Assembly: GCA_013153335.1 (NCBI GenBank)
Contig: JAADEP010000020.1
Location: 1 to 6,317 of the forward strand
Direction: 5' to 3'
Source: Chloroflexota bacterium
GTDB lineage: Bacteria > Chloroflexota > Anaerolineae > Anaerolineales > DRMV01
DNA length: 6,317 nucleotides
A program made the position numbers and the translations under genes. A model generated the notes under the pieces. The model worked only from the letters and a program-made list of their open reading frames with translations. It was not told the DNA's origin and searched no databases. Positions within the stretch are counted from its first letter, which is position 1. The number at the start of each line of letters is the position of its first letter. Shown piece after piece: positions 1 through 6,123 of the stretch.

Positions 1-1253
1 TGGGTTTCGTCCACCAGGTCCGCGCGGTAGACGGGGTAAGGGATGGGACGGTCGGGGGCTTCGCGCACCCAGGTCACGCCTTCGGGCAGGGTCCCTTCGA
101 AGCGGTTGTTGAGCAGCACGACGTCGAACAGGTCCCTGCCTGCGTGCTCTTGGATGACCGCGAGGTGGTCTTGCGCGCTGAAACCATCGGTCTCGCCTGG
201 CTGGGTCGCGACGTTGACCACGAACACCCGCAGCCCGCGCGCGGCGCGCAAGGCCTCGCGGATCTCGCGCACCAAAAGGTTCGGCAGGATGCTGGTGTAG
301 AGGCTCCCAGGGCCGACGACCACCATATCGGCCGACAGGATAGCCTGAATTGCGGGCGGGAAGGCCGGCGGGTCTTCGGGCTCGAGCCACACGCGACGGA
401 TCTGGCCTTTCGCGTGGGGGATGTGGCTCTCGCCGCGCACGATGGCCGTGGTCGCGTCAAAGGGTAGCCGCACTGCAGCCACGAGCTCCACTTGCTTGAG
501 GGTCGCGGGCACGACCCGGCCATGGATGGAGAGCACCCGGCCCGCTTCGACCACGGCTTGCTCAAAGCTGCCGGTCAGGCCGATCATCGCGGTCAAAAAC
601 AGATTGCCGAAGGAATGGCCGCCCAGCTCGCCGTTGTCTTTGGGGAACCGATATTGAAAGAGTTGCGTGAGCAGATCTTCGTCGTCTGAGAGCGCGGCCA
701 GGCAGTTGCGAATATCGCCCGGCGGCAGGATACCCATCGCGCGGCGCAATCGGCCCGAGGAACCGCCGTCGTCGGCCACCGAGACAATGGCCGTGATGTT
801 GTGGGTATGGTGCTTGAGCCCGCGCAACAGCGTAGATTGCCCGGTCCCGCCGCCCAACACCGCGACGTGCGGCCCTCGCTCCCGGCGCCGGAACGCGGCC
901 AGGGTATCGACCACGGGTTGGCCCGCGCGCACAAACGGCGCCAGGAGCGAGCGGTGCAACCCCCAGAGCCCGAGCAGCAACACGACCAAGCCTAAGCCGC
1001 TGAAGATGAGCACCCGCATCCAGCGGGGCAAGAACTGCAGCGCGGCCTGGGCCAGAAACGACGTCCACCATGAAGCTTCGGGCGTGGTGCGGTAAATATG
1101 CAGCACGGCCATGGCAAACCCCACGGCCATGAGAAACACGCCCAAGAAGATCAAGGCGAGCCAGCGCTTGATACGCAGCCCGGGCCGCAACCAGGCCCGC
1201 AAATCGCGGAGCCAGCGGCGCCAAGGCGGGCGTAACACGCGTCGCAAGTTCAT
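1..1253 (-). CDS. yvcK: YvcK-family (gluconeogenesis factor / UDP-GlcNAc-binding) protein with N-terminal membrane anchor, C-terminus cut off by window edge
   Basis: The frame stays open from an ATG at 1253 to the left edge, giving 417 residues with no stop, so the C-terminus is missing. Residues 1-30 are very basic. Two hydrophobic segments follow, at about 31-54 and 81-99, then a Rossmann-like domain from about 128. Signatures of the CofD/YvcK (UPF0052) family are GGGTGQST (134-141), VADDGGSSGRLR (159-170), PPGDIRNCLAAL (177-188), GHSFGNLFL (212-220), VGPGSLYTSILPNLLV (313-328) and TQPGETDGF (350-358). Bacillus subtilis YvcK is a soluble protein of about 317 residues that binds UDP-GlcNAc and is needed for normal cell shape and growth on gluconeogenic carbon sources. 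Here about 125 extra N-terminal residues should anchor it with the nucleotide-binding domain in the cytoplasm. I chose ATG 1253 because AAAGGAA lies at proper distance; an in-frame ATG at 1259 sits too close to that site. It lies 80 bases after pdxT. Family assignment is very firm; the role here is inferred. Confidence 0.95.
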   Translation of the reverse strand, partial: MNLRRVLRPPWRRWLRDLRAWLRPGLRIKRWLALIFLGVFLMAVGFAMAVLHIYRTTPEASWWTSFLAQAALQFLPRWMRVLIFSGLGLVVLLLGLWGLHRSLLAPFVRAGQPVVDTLAAFRRRERGPHVAVLGGGTGQSTLLRGLKHHTHNITAIVSVADDGGSSGRLRRAMGILPPGDIRNCLAALSDDEDLLTQLFQYRFPKDNGELGGHSFGNLFLTAMIGLTGSFEQAVVEAGRVLSIHGRVVPATLKQVELVAAVRLPFDATTAIVRGESHIPHAKGQIRRVWLEPEDPPAFPPAIQAILSADMVVVGPGSLYTSILPNLLVREIREALRAARGLRVFVVNVATQPGETDGFSAQDHLAVIQEHAGRDLFDVVLLNNRFEGTLPEGVTWVREAPDRPIPYPVYRADLVDET

Positions 1254-1283
1254 ACGCATTTCCTTTTAGCTTTTGGGGACCGC

Positions 1284-1318
1284 GCGCCGGGGCTCGGCGC
1301 GAGCCCGACGTCTCGGGC
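1284..1318 (-). promoter_or_regulatory. Overlapping, mutually exclusive hairpins in the yvcK leader
   Basis: The 80-base gap between pdxT and yvcK holds two inverted repeats that share bases 1303-1306. One has 7-bp arms (1290-1296 with 1300-1306, loop of 3). The other has 6-bp arms (1303-1308 with 1313-1318, loop of 4). Only one can form at a time. No T-run follows in the direction of transcription, so this does not look like an intrinsic terminator. It could affect mRNA processing or yvcK expression, or merely reflect very GC-rich spacer DNA. No function is shown. Confidence 0.25.
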
Positions 1319-1333
1319 CCGCGCCGTTGCCAT

Positions 1334-1954
1334 CTACCTTGCCGGCGCGGCTTGGCGCACCAGATGCAAGAAATACTGATGAAAACGGGGATCGTCGGTG
1401 AGTTCGGGGTGGAACGCGGTGGCCAGGAGATGCCCTTGTTGGGCCGCGACGATGCGCCCATCCGGCAGGCGAGCCAAAACCTCCGCGGGCGGGTGCACGG
1501 CTTCGATCAACGGTGCGCGAATGAAGATCGCGTGGAAGGGCTTGGGGTCGGGGTCGACCACGCGTAACGCGGGCACGTCGATGTCGATTTCAAAGCTGTC
1601 AACTTGCCGGCCAAACGCGTTGCGCTCGACCTCGATGTTCATCACCCCCAGGAGGGGCTGATCGCGCCGCGCGTCTTTTGACATAAAAATCGCGCCGGCG
1701 CACGTGCCCCACATCGCCTTTTCGGCCGCGAACGCGCGCAAGGGCTCGATCAAGCCGAAATCCACGGCCAGCTTGCCCATGGTTGTGCTTTCCCCGCCCG
1801 GGATGATGAGCCCGTCCAGACCATCCAGGTGCTCGGGCAAACGGACCTCGCGCACCAGCGCGCCCAGGCGTTCGAGCATCTGACGGTGCTCCAAAAAATC
1901 GCCTTGCAGCGCGAGCACGCCGATCCGAGGGATCTTGCCGTTATCCCGGCTCAT
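1334..1954 (-). CDS. pdxT: PdxT, glutaminase subunit of PLP synthase
   Basis: This 206-residue class I glutamine amidotransferase hydrolyses glutamine and passes ammonia to PdxS for deoxyxylulose-5-phosphate-independent pyridoxal 5'-phosphate synthesis in the cytoplasm. The start of the domain reads IGVLALQGDFLEH (11-23). The oxyanion region is PGGESTT (52-58). The nucleophile is Cys85 in GTCAGAI, and the His/Glu pair is His182 and Glu184 in FHPELTDD, so the catalytic triad is complete. The length is normal for the family (about 190-205). The ATG at 1954 is preceded by a GAGAGGAG-type ribosome site (around 1962-1969), and the gene starts 24 bases after pdxS ends, the usual pdxS-pdxT arrangement. 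Nothing looks damaged. Confidence 0.97.
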   Translation of the reverse strand: MSRDNGKIPRIGVLALQGDFLEHRQMLERLGALVREVRLPEHLDGLDGLIIPGGESTTMGKLAVDFGLIEPLRAFAAEKAMWGTCAGAIFMSKDARRDQPLLGVMNIEVERNAFGRQVDSFEIDIDVPALRVVDPDPKPFHAIFIRAPLIEAVHPPAEVLARLPDGRIVAAQQGHLLATAFHPELTDDPRFHQYFLHLVRQAAPAR

Positions 1955-1978
1955 GATCTCGCTCCTCTCGGCTCGCGA

Positions 1979-2869
1979 TTACCAACCTCGACCTGCCAGG
2001 CGCTCTTCCTCGCGCAGGTCCATCACCTGGCGCCCACGCATGGGCTCGCCCAAGCCCTTGCTCACCTCGGCCAGGATCGCGGGGTCATTGTAATGGGTCA
2101 CGGCTTTGACGATCGCGGCCGCGCGCTTCGCGGGGTTTTCAGACTTGAAGATGCCCGAACCCACAAAGATGCCGTCCATGCCGAGCTGCATCATGAGCGC
2201 GGCGTCCGCGGGCGTGGCAATGCCCCCGGCCGCGAAGTTCACCACCGGCAGGCGACCCAGGCGGCGGGTCTCCAGCACCAACTCCAGCGGCGCGCGGATC
2301 TCCTTGGCGAACGCGTATACTTCTTCTTCGGCCATGCTTTGCAACCGGCGGATGGCGCCCAACACCGCGCGGGCATGTCGAACAGCTTCGACCACGTCGC
2401 CCGTGCCGGCCTCGCCCTTGGTGCGGATCATGGCCGCGCCTTCGGCGATGCGACGCAGGGCCTCCCCCAGGTTGCGCGCGCCCGCGACAAAGGGTACCTT
2501 GAACTTGTGCTTGTCGATGTGATGCTCTTCGTCCGCGGGCGTCAGCACCTCAGACTCGTCAATGAAATCCACCCCAATGGCTTCGAGGATTTGGGCCTCG
2601 ACAAAGTGCCCGATGCGCACCTTGGCCATGACCGGGATGGACACCGCATCCATAATCTTGAGGATGAGCTCGGGGTCGCTCATGCGCGCGACCCCACCCT
2701 GGGCGCGGATATCCGCCGGCACGCGCTCCAAAGCCATGACCGCGACCGCGCCCGCGTCCTCCGCGATCTTGGCTTGCTCAGGCGTGACTACATCCATGAT
2801 CACGCCGCCTTTGAGCATCTGCGCTAAGCCGATCTTGACCTTGAACGTTCCGGTCAGAATTGGGGACAT
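1979..2869 (-). CDS. pdxS: PdxS, synthase (lyase) subunit of PLP synthase
   Basis: This 296-residue (beta/alpha)8 enzyme of the SNZ/PdxS family makes pyridoxal 5'-phosphate from ribose 5-phosphate, glyceraldehyde 3-phosphate and ammonia supplied by PdxT. In the known complex twelve PdxS subunits carry twelve PdxT. Conserved active-site residues are present: Asp26 in GGVIMDVV, Lys83 in MAKVRIGHFVEA (the lysine that bonds ribose 5-phosphate, equivalent to Lys81 of B. subtilis) and Lys151 in IRTKGEAGTGD (equivalent to Lys149). The phosphate-site segments NFAAGGIATP (211-220) and FVGSGIFKS (235-243) are intact. The length is the family norm. A strong GGAGGAG ribosome site lies 4 bases before the ATG. 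It follows the dehydrogenase gene after 46 bases, so it may be read from the upstream operon, from its own promoter, or both. Assignment is essentially certain. Confidence 0.98.
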   Translation of the reverse strand: MSPILTGTFKVKIGLAQMLKGGVIMDVVTPEQAKIAEDAGAVAVMALERVPADIRAQGGVARMSDPELILKIMDAVSIPVMAKVRIGHFVEAQILEAIGVDFIDESEVLTPADEEHHIDKHKFKVPFVAGARNLGEALRRIAEGAAMIRTKGEAGTGDVVEAVRHARAVLGAIRRLQSMAEEEVYAFAKEIRAPLELVLETRRLGRLPVVNFAAGGIATPADAALMMQLGMDGIFVGSGIFKSENPAKRAAAIVKAVTHYNDPAILAEVSKGLGEPMRGRQVMDLREEERLAGRGW

Positions 2870-2873
2870 GGTG

Positions 2874-2880
2874 CTCCTCC
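2874..2880 (-). promoter_or_regulatory. Ribosome binding site of pdxS
   Basis: GGAGGAG on the minus strand, 4 bases before the ATG at 2869. It fixes the start of pdxS, whose N-terminus MSPILTGTFKVK also matches the family start. Confidence 0.7.
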
Positions 2881-2907
2881 AAAACCTTGCTGGCGATGGC
2901 CTTAAAA

Positions 2908-2936
2908 ATTGTACCTCACCATAACGACGCGAGCCA
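2908..2936 (-). promoter_or_regulatory. Weak candidate internal promoter for pdxS
   Basis: On the minus strand TACAAT (2913-2908) matches the TATAAT consensus at 5 of 6 bases and lies 38 bases before the pdxS start. With a 17-base spacer the -35 position would be TGGCTC (2936-2931), a poor match to TTGACA. It overlaps the last codons of the upstream gene. A separate promoter for the PLP genes would make sense, but the sequence support is thin. Confidence 0.2.
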
Positions 2937-4079
2937 GTCCCGCGCGTCTTGTTGGCTCATGGGGACGGGGTTCATCTCGAACGCGGGCCACAGGTACGCG
3001 ATCGCGTGGTCCGCGATGCGCCCCAGGTCCTCTTGCGGGATGTCCCACGCGCGCAGGCGTTTGGGGATGCCGGCCTCGCGGATGAGGGCTTGCAGCGCGT
3101 CGACGACCGCGGCCGCGCGTTCGGCCCGGTCGACCGGCCAGGGTTCGGGCAAAACATACGGCGCGAGGTCCGCGAAGTCGGTATAGCCGCGTTTGAGGTT
3201 ATAGGGCAGGATGTGCTGTAAGAAAAACGCGCCTGCGAGCCCGTGGGGAATGTGGTAGAACACGCCCAAAGGATAGGAGAGCGCGCCGGCCGGCCCTGCA
3301 CTCGCGTTCATGAGCGCGGCTCCGGCCAGATAGGAGCCGTGCATCAGCTCCCCGCGCGCGGTCAGGTCGCGCAGATCGGACTGCAGACCGCGCAGCCCTC
3401 GGGTGAGGTGCCCGACCGCGGCCATGGACCAAGGCCGGGTGAAGGGCGTGTGACGCACGGACATGAAGCTCTCGAGCGCGTGCACCAGGCCGTCCAGCGC
3501 GGACGAAAAGCTCGCTTGGCGGGGCGCGGTGGTCGCGAGCTCGGGGTCGAGCAGCGCGAAAACCGGGAAGTTGGCCTCGGTATTGATACCGAATTTGCGG
3601 TTTTCGTCCTCGTCGGTGAAGACTGCAAAATAAGTGACCTCGCTGCCGGTACCCGAGACCGTGGGCACCATCACCACGGGGACCGGGGGGTGAATCCCGG
3701 TCGGGAACCCGCGCAGTTCTACCGCGCGTTCCACGGGGTTGGTGGTGAGCACGGCCAGGCCTTTGGTCGTGTCCATCACACTGCCACCGCCCACGCCGAC
3801 CAGCACGTCCACCTCGCGCTCGCGGAAGAAATCCTTGACCTGATCAAGGTAGCCGTACGTTGGCTCAAAGGGCTGGTCGTACACCAACAGGTGCAACGCG
3901 TCGAGCTGGTCGCGCAGGGCCTCGAGCCAGGCCTGGTACATGGGCAGCTCGGGCAGGGCTTGGTCGATCACCATCCCCACCCGGGTGAAGCCGCGTTGTT
4001 TGAGCAGATCGGCCAGTTGATGGCGTGTGCCCGGGCCGTAATGCACGTGCGTGCGCAGCTTGAAGGTGAAGGGGTTCAT
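2916..4079 (-). CDS. Iron-type (group III) alcohol dehydrogenase family protein with altered metal site
   Basis: This 387-residue protein has the length and fold signatures of Fe-dependent alcohol dehydrogenases, cytoplasmic NAD(P)-dependent oxidoreductases. Nucleotide-binding motifs are GVGGGSVMDTTK (95-106) and PTVSGTGSEVT (139-149). Of the four metal ligands known from E. coli FucO (Asp196, His200, His263, His277), three are found: Asp196 and His200 in SALDGLVHALESF, and His279 in HIPHG. The third position, 14 residues before the last ligand, is Gly265 in AGPAGALSYPLG, and the neighbouring catalytic-site His267 of FucO is Tyr269. His276 lies nearby and might compensate. Its start overlaps the preceding cytidylyltransferase stop (ATGA), and AAGGAGGG at 4093-4086 is the ribosome site. 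The setting suggests a sugar or 3-deoxy-sugar acid substrate, as for KdnB, a family member that oxidises Kdo at C8 in Shewanella. Family is sure; substrate and metal dependence are unknown. Confidence 0.88.
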   Translation of the reverse strand: MNPFTFKLRTHVHYGPGTRHQLADLLKQRGFTRVGMVIDQALPELPMYQAWLEALRDQLDALHLLVYDQPFEPTYGYLDQVKDFFREREVDVLVGVGGGSVMDTTKGLAVLTTNPVERAVELRGFPTGIHPPVPVVMVPTVSGTGSEVTYFAVFTDEDENRKFGINTEANFPVFALLDPELATTAPRQASFSSALDGLVHALESFMSVRHTPFTRPWSMAAVGHLTRGLRGLQSDLRDLTARGELMHGSYLAGAALMNASAGPAGALSYPLGVFYHIPHGLAGAFFLQHILPYNLKRGYTDFADLAPYVLPEPWPVDRAERAAAVVDALQALIREAGIPKRLRAWDIPQEDLGRIADHAIAYLWPAFEMNPVPMSQQDARDWLASLW

Positions 4080-4834
4080 CGCGTTCCCTCCTTGGGGCTA
4101 GGGTTCTGCGTCTTGGGTTGGGCGTCTTGGGAAAGCAAATAGCGCCGTACCAAACACTCGGCCAAGAACCAGTCGACCTCGTCGTCGATGTCGACCTTTT
4201 GTTCCCGGCGCAGAAAATAAGGCGCGGTGCGGGGCAGGTAGAAGGTGCGATGCTGGATCAGCGGCTCGTACCAGGCCACGTAGATGCTGTAGGGCAAATA
4301 CGCGCGGGCCAAATACTGGCGGTTGACGTTGCCCGCGTCGGTATCGCAGAACTTGGTCAGAAAGCCATCCTGCACCTTGAGGGCCCATAGGGGGTGGTCG
4401 TTGGTCACGGGCCCGACCGCGACCACGCTTTGGGCTTGGGGCGTGGTCACCAGGGTTTGGATGGCCCGGTCGATATCACCTGGGTAGCGGAAGGGGCTGG
4501 TAGCCTCGAGCTGAACGACGATATCGTAGGGCTGTCCGTGTTCGTGTAGCCACCGAGCGGCGTGCGCGACCGCTTGCGCGATGGGCACATCGTCCTCAGC
4601 CAGCGCGGCCGGTCGGCGGAAGGGCACGTCCGCGCCTGCTTCGCGCGCTACACGCGCGATGGCTTCGTCGTCCGTCGAGACGACCACTCGGTCCACGAAC
4701 GCGGCTGCGAGGGCTTGCTCCACTGTCCAGGCCAAAAGGGGCTTGCCCAGAAAGGGCCGAATGTTCTTGCCCGGGATGCCCTTTGACCCCCCGCGCGCGG
4801 GGATCACAGCCAAAACCCGATACCCTTGAATCAT
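4076..4834 (-). CDS. Acylneuraminate (CMP-nonulosonate) cytidylyltransferase, NeuA/LegF/PtmB-like
   Basis: This 252-residue enzyme should transfer CMP from CTP to a nine-carbon (or related 3-deoxy) sugar acid such as legionaminate, neuraminate or pseudaminate, giving the donor for surface glycan transferases. The CTP-binding loop PARGGSKGIPGKN (12-24) is the family signature. Further markers are VSTDDEAIA (52-60), VQLEATSPFR (107-116, usually Q-P-T-S-P), DIDRAI (120-125) and the acidic KVDIDDEVD stretch (213-221). Family lengths of about 225-235 match up to residue 234; the last ~18 residues (SQDAQPKTQNPSPKEGTR) are an odd polar tail encoded partly by a 14-bp tandem repeat. GAGGAGG overlapping the upstream stop codon is its ribosome site, and its own stop overlaps the dehydrogenase start, so the three genes are translationally linked. 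A KdsB-like role is less likely from the motifs. The exact sugar cannot be read from the sequence. Confidence 0.92.
   Translation of the reverse strand: MIQGYRVLAVIPARGGSKGIPGKNIRPFLGKPLLAWTVEQALAAAFVDRVVVSTDDEAIARVAREAGADVPFRRPAALAEDDVPIAQAVAHAARWLHEHGQPYDIVVQLEATSPFRYPGDIDRAIQTLVTTPQAQSVVAVGPVTNDHPLWALKVQDGFLTKFCDTDAGNVNRQYLARAYLPYSIYVAWYEPLIQHRTFYLPRTAPYFLRREQKVDIDDEVDWFLAECLVRRYLLSQDAQPKTQNPSPKEGTR
4086..4093 (-). promoter_or_regulatory. Ribosome binding site of the alcohol dehydrogenase gene
   Basis: AAGGAGGG on the minus strand, 6 bases before the ATG at 4079. It lies inside the last codons of the cytidylyltransferase gene and supports the ATGA-overlap start. Confidence 0.7.
4101..4131. 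repeat. 14-bp imperfect tandem repeat in the cytidylyltransferase 3' end
   Basis: gggttctgcgtctt (4101-4114) is followed directly by gggttgggcgtctt (4115-4128), 12 of 14 bases identical, and then by a third ggg. It encodes part of the polar C-terminal tail of the cytidylyltransferase. Because 14 is not a multiple of 3, a change in copy number would shift the reading frame and move the stop relative to the overlapping downstream start. Confidence 0.7.
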
Positions 4835-4839
4835 GCGGT

Positions 4840-4846
4840 CCTCCTC
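4840..4846 (-). promoter_or_regulatory. Ribosome binding site of the cytidylyltransferase gene, overlapping the upstream stop codon
   Basis: GAGGAGG on the minus strand lies 5 bases before the ATG at 4834. Its first two bases are the GA of the TGA that ends the nucleotidyltransferase gene (4847-4845), so ribosomes finishing one gene are placed to start the next. Confidence 0.75.
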
Positions 4847-5936
4847 ACAAGAGCCACGAAAGCTTGCGCGCGGCCTCGCGATACGCGTCCCACTGGCCCA
4901 CGTCCACGAAATCCCGCTCGCTCACCGGGTAGGCCAGCACGCGCTGCCGTGCGCGCAGGAGGGCATTGATGAGGTCGGTCATGTCAAAGGCCTGCCGTTC
5001 CGGGATGTACGCCAGCGCGCGCGGGTTTATCACATACACACCGGTGTTGATGGGGAAGGTGTATTCAGGCTTTTCTTCCAGCCCTGTGATCTCCCCGCCC
5101 TCGCGTATATGGACCACGCCGTAAGGGATGCGGTGGTGCTGGATGGAGGTGAGGGAGGTCAGAGCCGCGCGGCGTTCTCGGTGATGTCGCAAAACGTGTC
5201 CGTAATGCGCGCGCACGATCACATCGCAATTTGACACGATAAAATCATCTTGGATGCGGTCCTCGAGCAGCTTGAGGCTGCCCGCGGTGCCCCAGAAGTC
5301 CTCTTCCCATACGAATTCCACCCGATAGGGCAGGTCGCGGCGGCCGCGGAAGTACGCTTCGATCATTTCGCCCTTATAGTTCAGGGTCAGGTAAAACTGC
5401 TCGACGCCGTAGCGGTGGAAATGGTCCATAATGTGCTCGACAATGGGTTTCTCGCCCACGGGGATGAGGGGCTTGGGCAGCACGTGGGTGAAGGGTTGCA
5501 GGCGGGTTCCGCGGCCCCCGGCCATGATCACCACCGGGATGTGGATGCGCTCCTCAGGCGGGACTTCGCGCGGGACGTCGCGGCCGAACAGATCGGCCCA
5601 GGTGACGATATCGACCACCCGGCCCATATCGTCGACGATGGGCAGCACGTCGATGTGGTGTTCCAGGAGCACGCGTTTGGCGCGCGCCTCGCTGAAGTTC
5701 GCTTGAGTGAGAAAGATGGGATGGGGGTTATAAGCGTCTTGCAAGCGCCCATCGAGCCGGCCGGTACGCAGGATGTAACGCCGCAAATCGCCGTCGGTGA
5801 GCACCCCGAGCAGGCGCCGCTTGTCGTCGACCACCAGCAGTACCCGATAGCCCGTTTCGTCCAGGCGCTTCATCGCGTCGATCAGCCCGAGCTCGGGCGG
5901 CACGCACAGTTCATCCACCGAAACATGGGCACTCAT
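4845..5936 (-). CDS. CBS-domain sugar-1-phosphate nucleotidyltransferase, PtmE-like (GDP-GlcN synthesis type)
   Basis: This 363-residue protein joins two CBS domains (about 8-60 and 68-122) to a nucleotidyltransferase domain (from about 133). The CBS pair shows GVLTDGDLRRYI (44-55) and IDVLPIVDDMGRVVDIV (95-111) and probably senses an adenine or cytidine nucleotide. The transferase shows MAGGRGTRLQPFT (138-150), LPKPLIPVGEKPI (153-165), GTAGSL (216-221), NCDVIV (236-241, Asp238 as likely metal ligand), LEEKP (286-290) and NTGVYV (297-302). This architecture is that of Campylobacter jejuni PtmE, which makes GDP-glucosamine from GTP and glucosamine 1-phosphate for legionaminic acid. Other hexose or heptose 1-phosphates are possible. 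I chose ATG 5936: the reading frame is open to an ATG at 6026, but the added residues lie upstream of a good promoter and do not resemble the family. Leader gene of the run; TGA overlaps the next gene's ribosome site. Confidence 0.9.
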   Translation of the reverse strand: MSAHVSVDELCVPPELGLIDAMKRLDETGYRVLLVVDDKRRLLGVLTDGDLRRYILRTGRLDGRLQDAYNPHPIFLTQANFSEARAKRVLLEHHIDVLPIVDDMGRVVDIVTWADLFGRDVPREVPPEERIHIPVVIMAGGRGTRLQPFTHVLPKPLIPVGEKPIVEHIMDHFHRYGVEQFYLTLNYKGEMIEAYFRGRRDLPYRVEFVWEEDFWGTAGSLKLLEDRIQDDFIVSNCDVIVRAHYGHVLRHHRERRAALTSLTSIQHHRIPYGVVHIREGGEITGLEEKPEYTFPINTGVYVINPRALAYIPERQAFDMTDLINALLRARQRVLAYPVSERDFVDVGQWDAYREAARKLSWLL

Positions 5937-5967
5937 AGACGGCCTCGAACCCCAAGATGACCGGATG

Positions 5968-5995
5968 ATTATACCGCGGGTCCGCGGACCTGCGG
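5968..5995 (-). promoter_or_regulatory. Putative promoter of the glycan operon with an adjacent 22-bp dyad
   Basis: On the minus strand a perfect TATAAT occupies 5973-5968, 31 bases before the ATG at 5936, in otherwise GC-rich DNA. Directly upstream, 5974-5995 is a near-perfect dyad: arms ccgcgggtccg and cggacctgcgg (plus strand) pair at 10 of 11 positions, with a perfect 12-bp palindrome ggtccgcggacc (5979-5990) at its centre. No good TTGACA box is found at 16-18 bases. The dyad fills the spacer and the -35 area, so it could be the site of a dimeric repressor or of an activator that replaces the -35 contact. It might instead be a stray member of the GC-rich palindromes found further upstream. 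Confidence 0.5.
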
Positions 5996-6046
5996 GGGCG
6001 CCGCGTTCCACCTCGGGTGCAGGCAAATCTCGTAGAAGCCCATGCC

Positions 6047-6123
6047 GCAGCGGCTGAATCCGCGCGTCTGGTTCGCGGGCGGCGGAACCCGCGCTTGACC
6101 CGCGGGCGGCTGAACCCGCCCGC
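6047..6123. repeat. Cluster of three ~27-nt-spaced short palindromic units
   Basis: Three related units occur at 6047-6065, 6075-6094 and 6102-6123, starting 28 and 27 bases apart. The core is close to GCGGGCGGCTGAACCCGCGC. Units two and three match at 18 of 20 bases; the first is more diverged. Unit three forms an 8-bp stem (6102-6109 with 6116-6123, loop of 6) and unit two a 6-bp stem (6074-6079 with 6088-6093). They look like REP-type extragenic palindromes. Confidence 0.65.

Noticed and set aside
1284..1318. Intrinsic terminator after pdxT
   Set aside because: The stems are GC-rich but no T-run follows in the direction of transcription.
562..1461. Minus-strand open frame (299 codons) spanning the pdxT end and yvcK
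   Set aside because: It is out of frame with both genes and crosses their junction. The yvcK frame, which lacks a stop only because it leaves the window, carries all the family motifs.
1829..2827. Long open frame (332 codons) on the plus strand
   Set aside because: It lies antisense to pdxT and pdxS, both certain genes. Its product is His/Arg/Gly-rich with no known motif; high-GC codon use leaves the opposite strand open.
3243..4142. Plus-strand open frame (299 codons)
   Set aside because: Antisense shadow of the alcohol dehydrogenase gene with no family signature.
5250..5960. Plus-strand open frame (236 codons)
   Set aside because: Antisense shadow of the CBS-nucleotidyltransferase gene; no recognisable domain and composition typical of shadow frames.
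5937..6026. Earlier start (6026) for the nucleotidyltransferase
   Set aside because: The extra 30 residues cover the TATAAT and dyad and look unlike the family; MSAHVSV at 5936 is the natural CBS-protein start.
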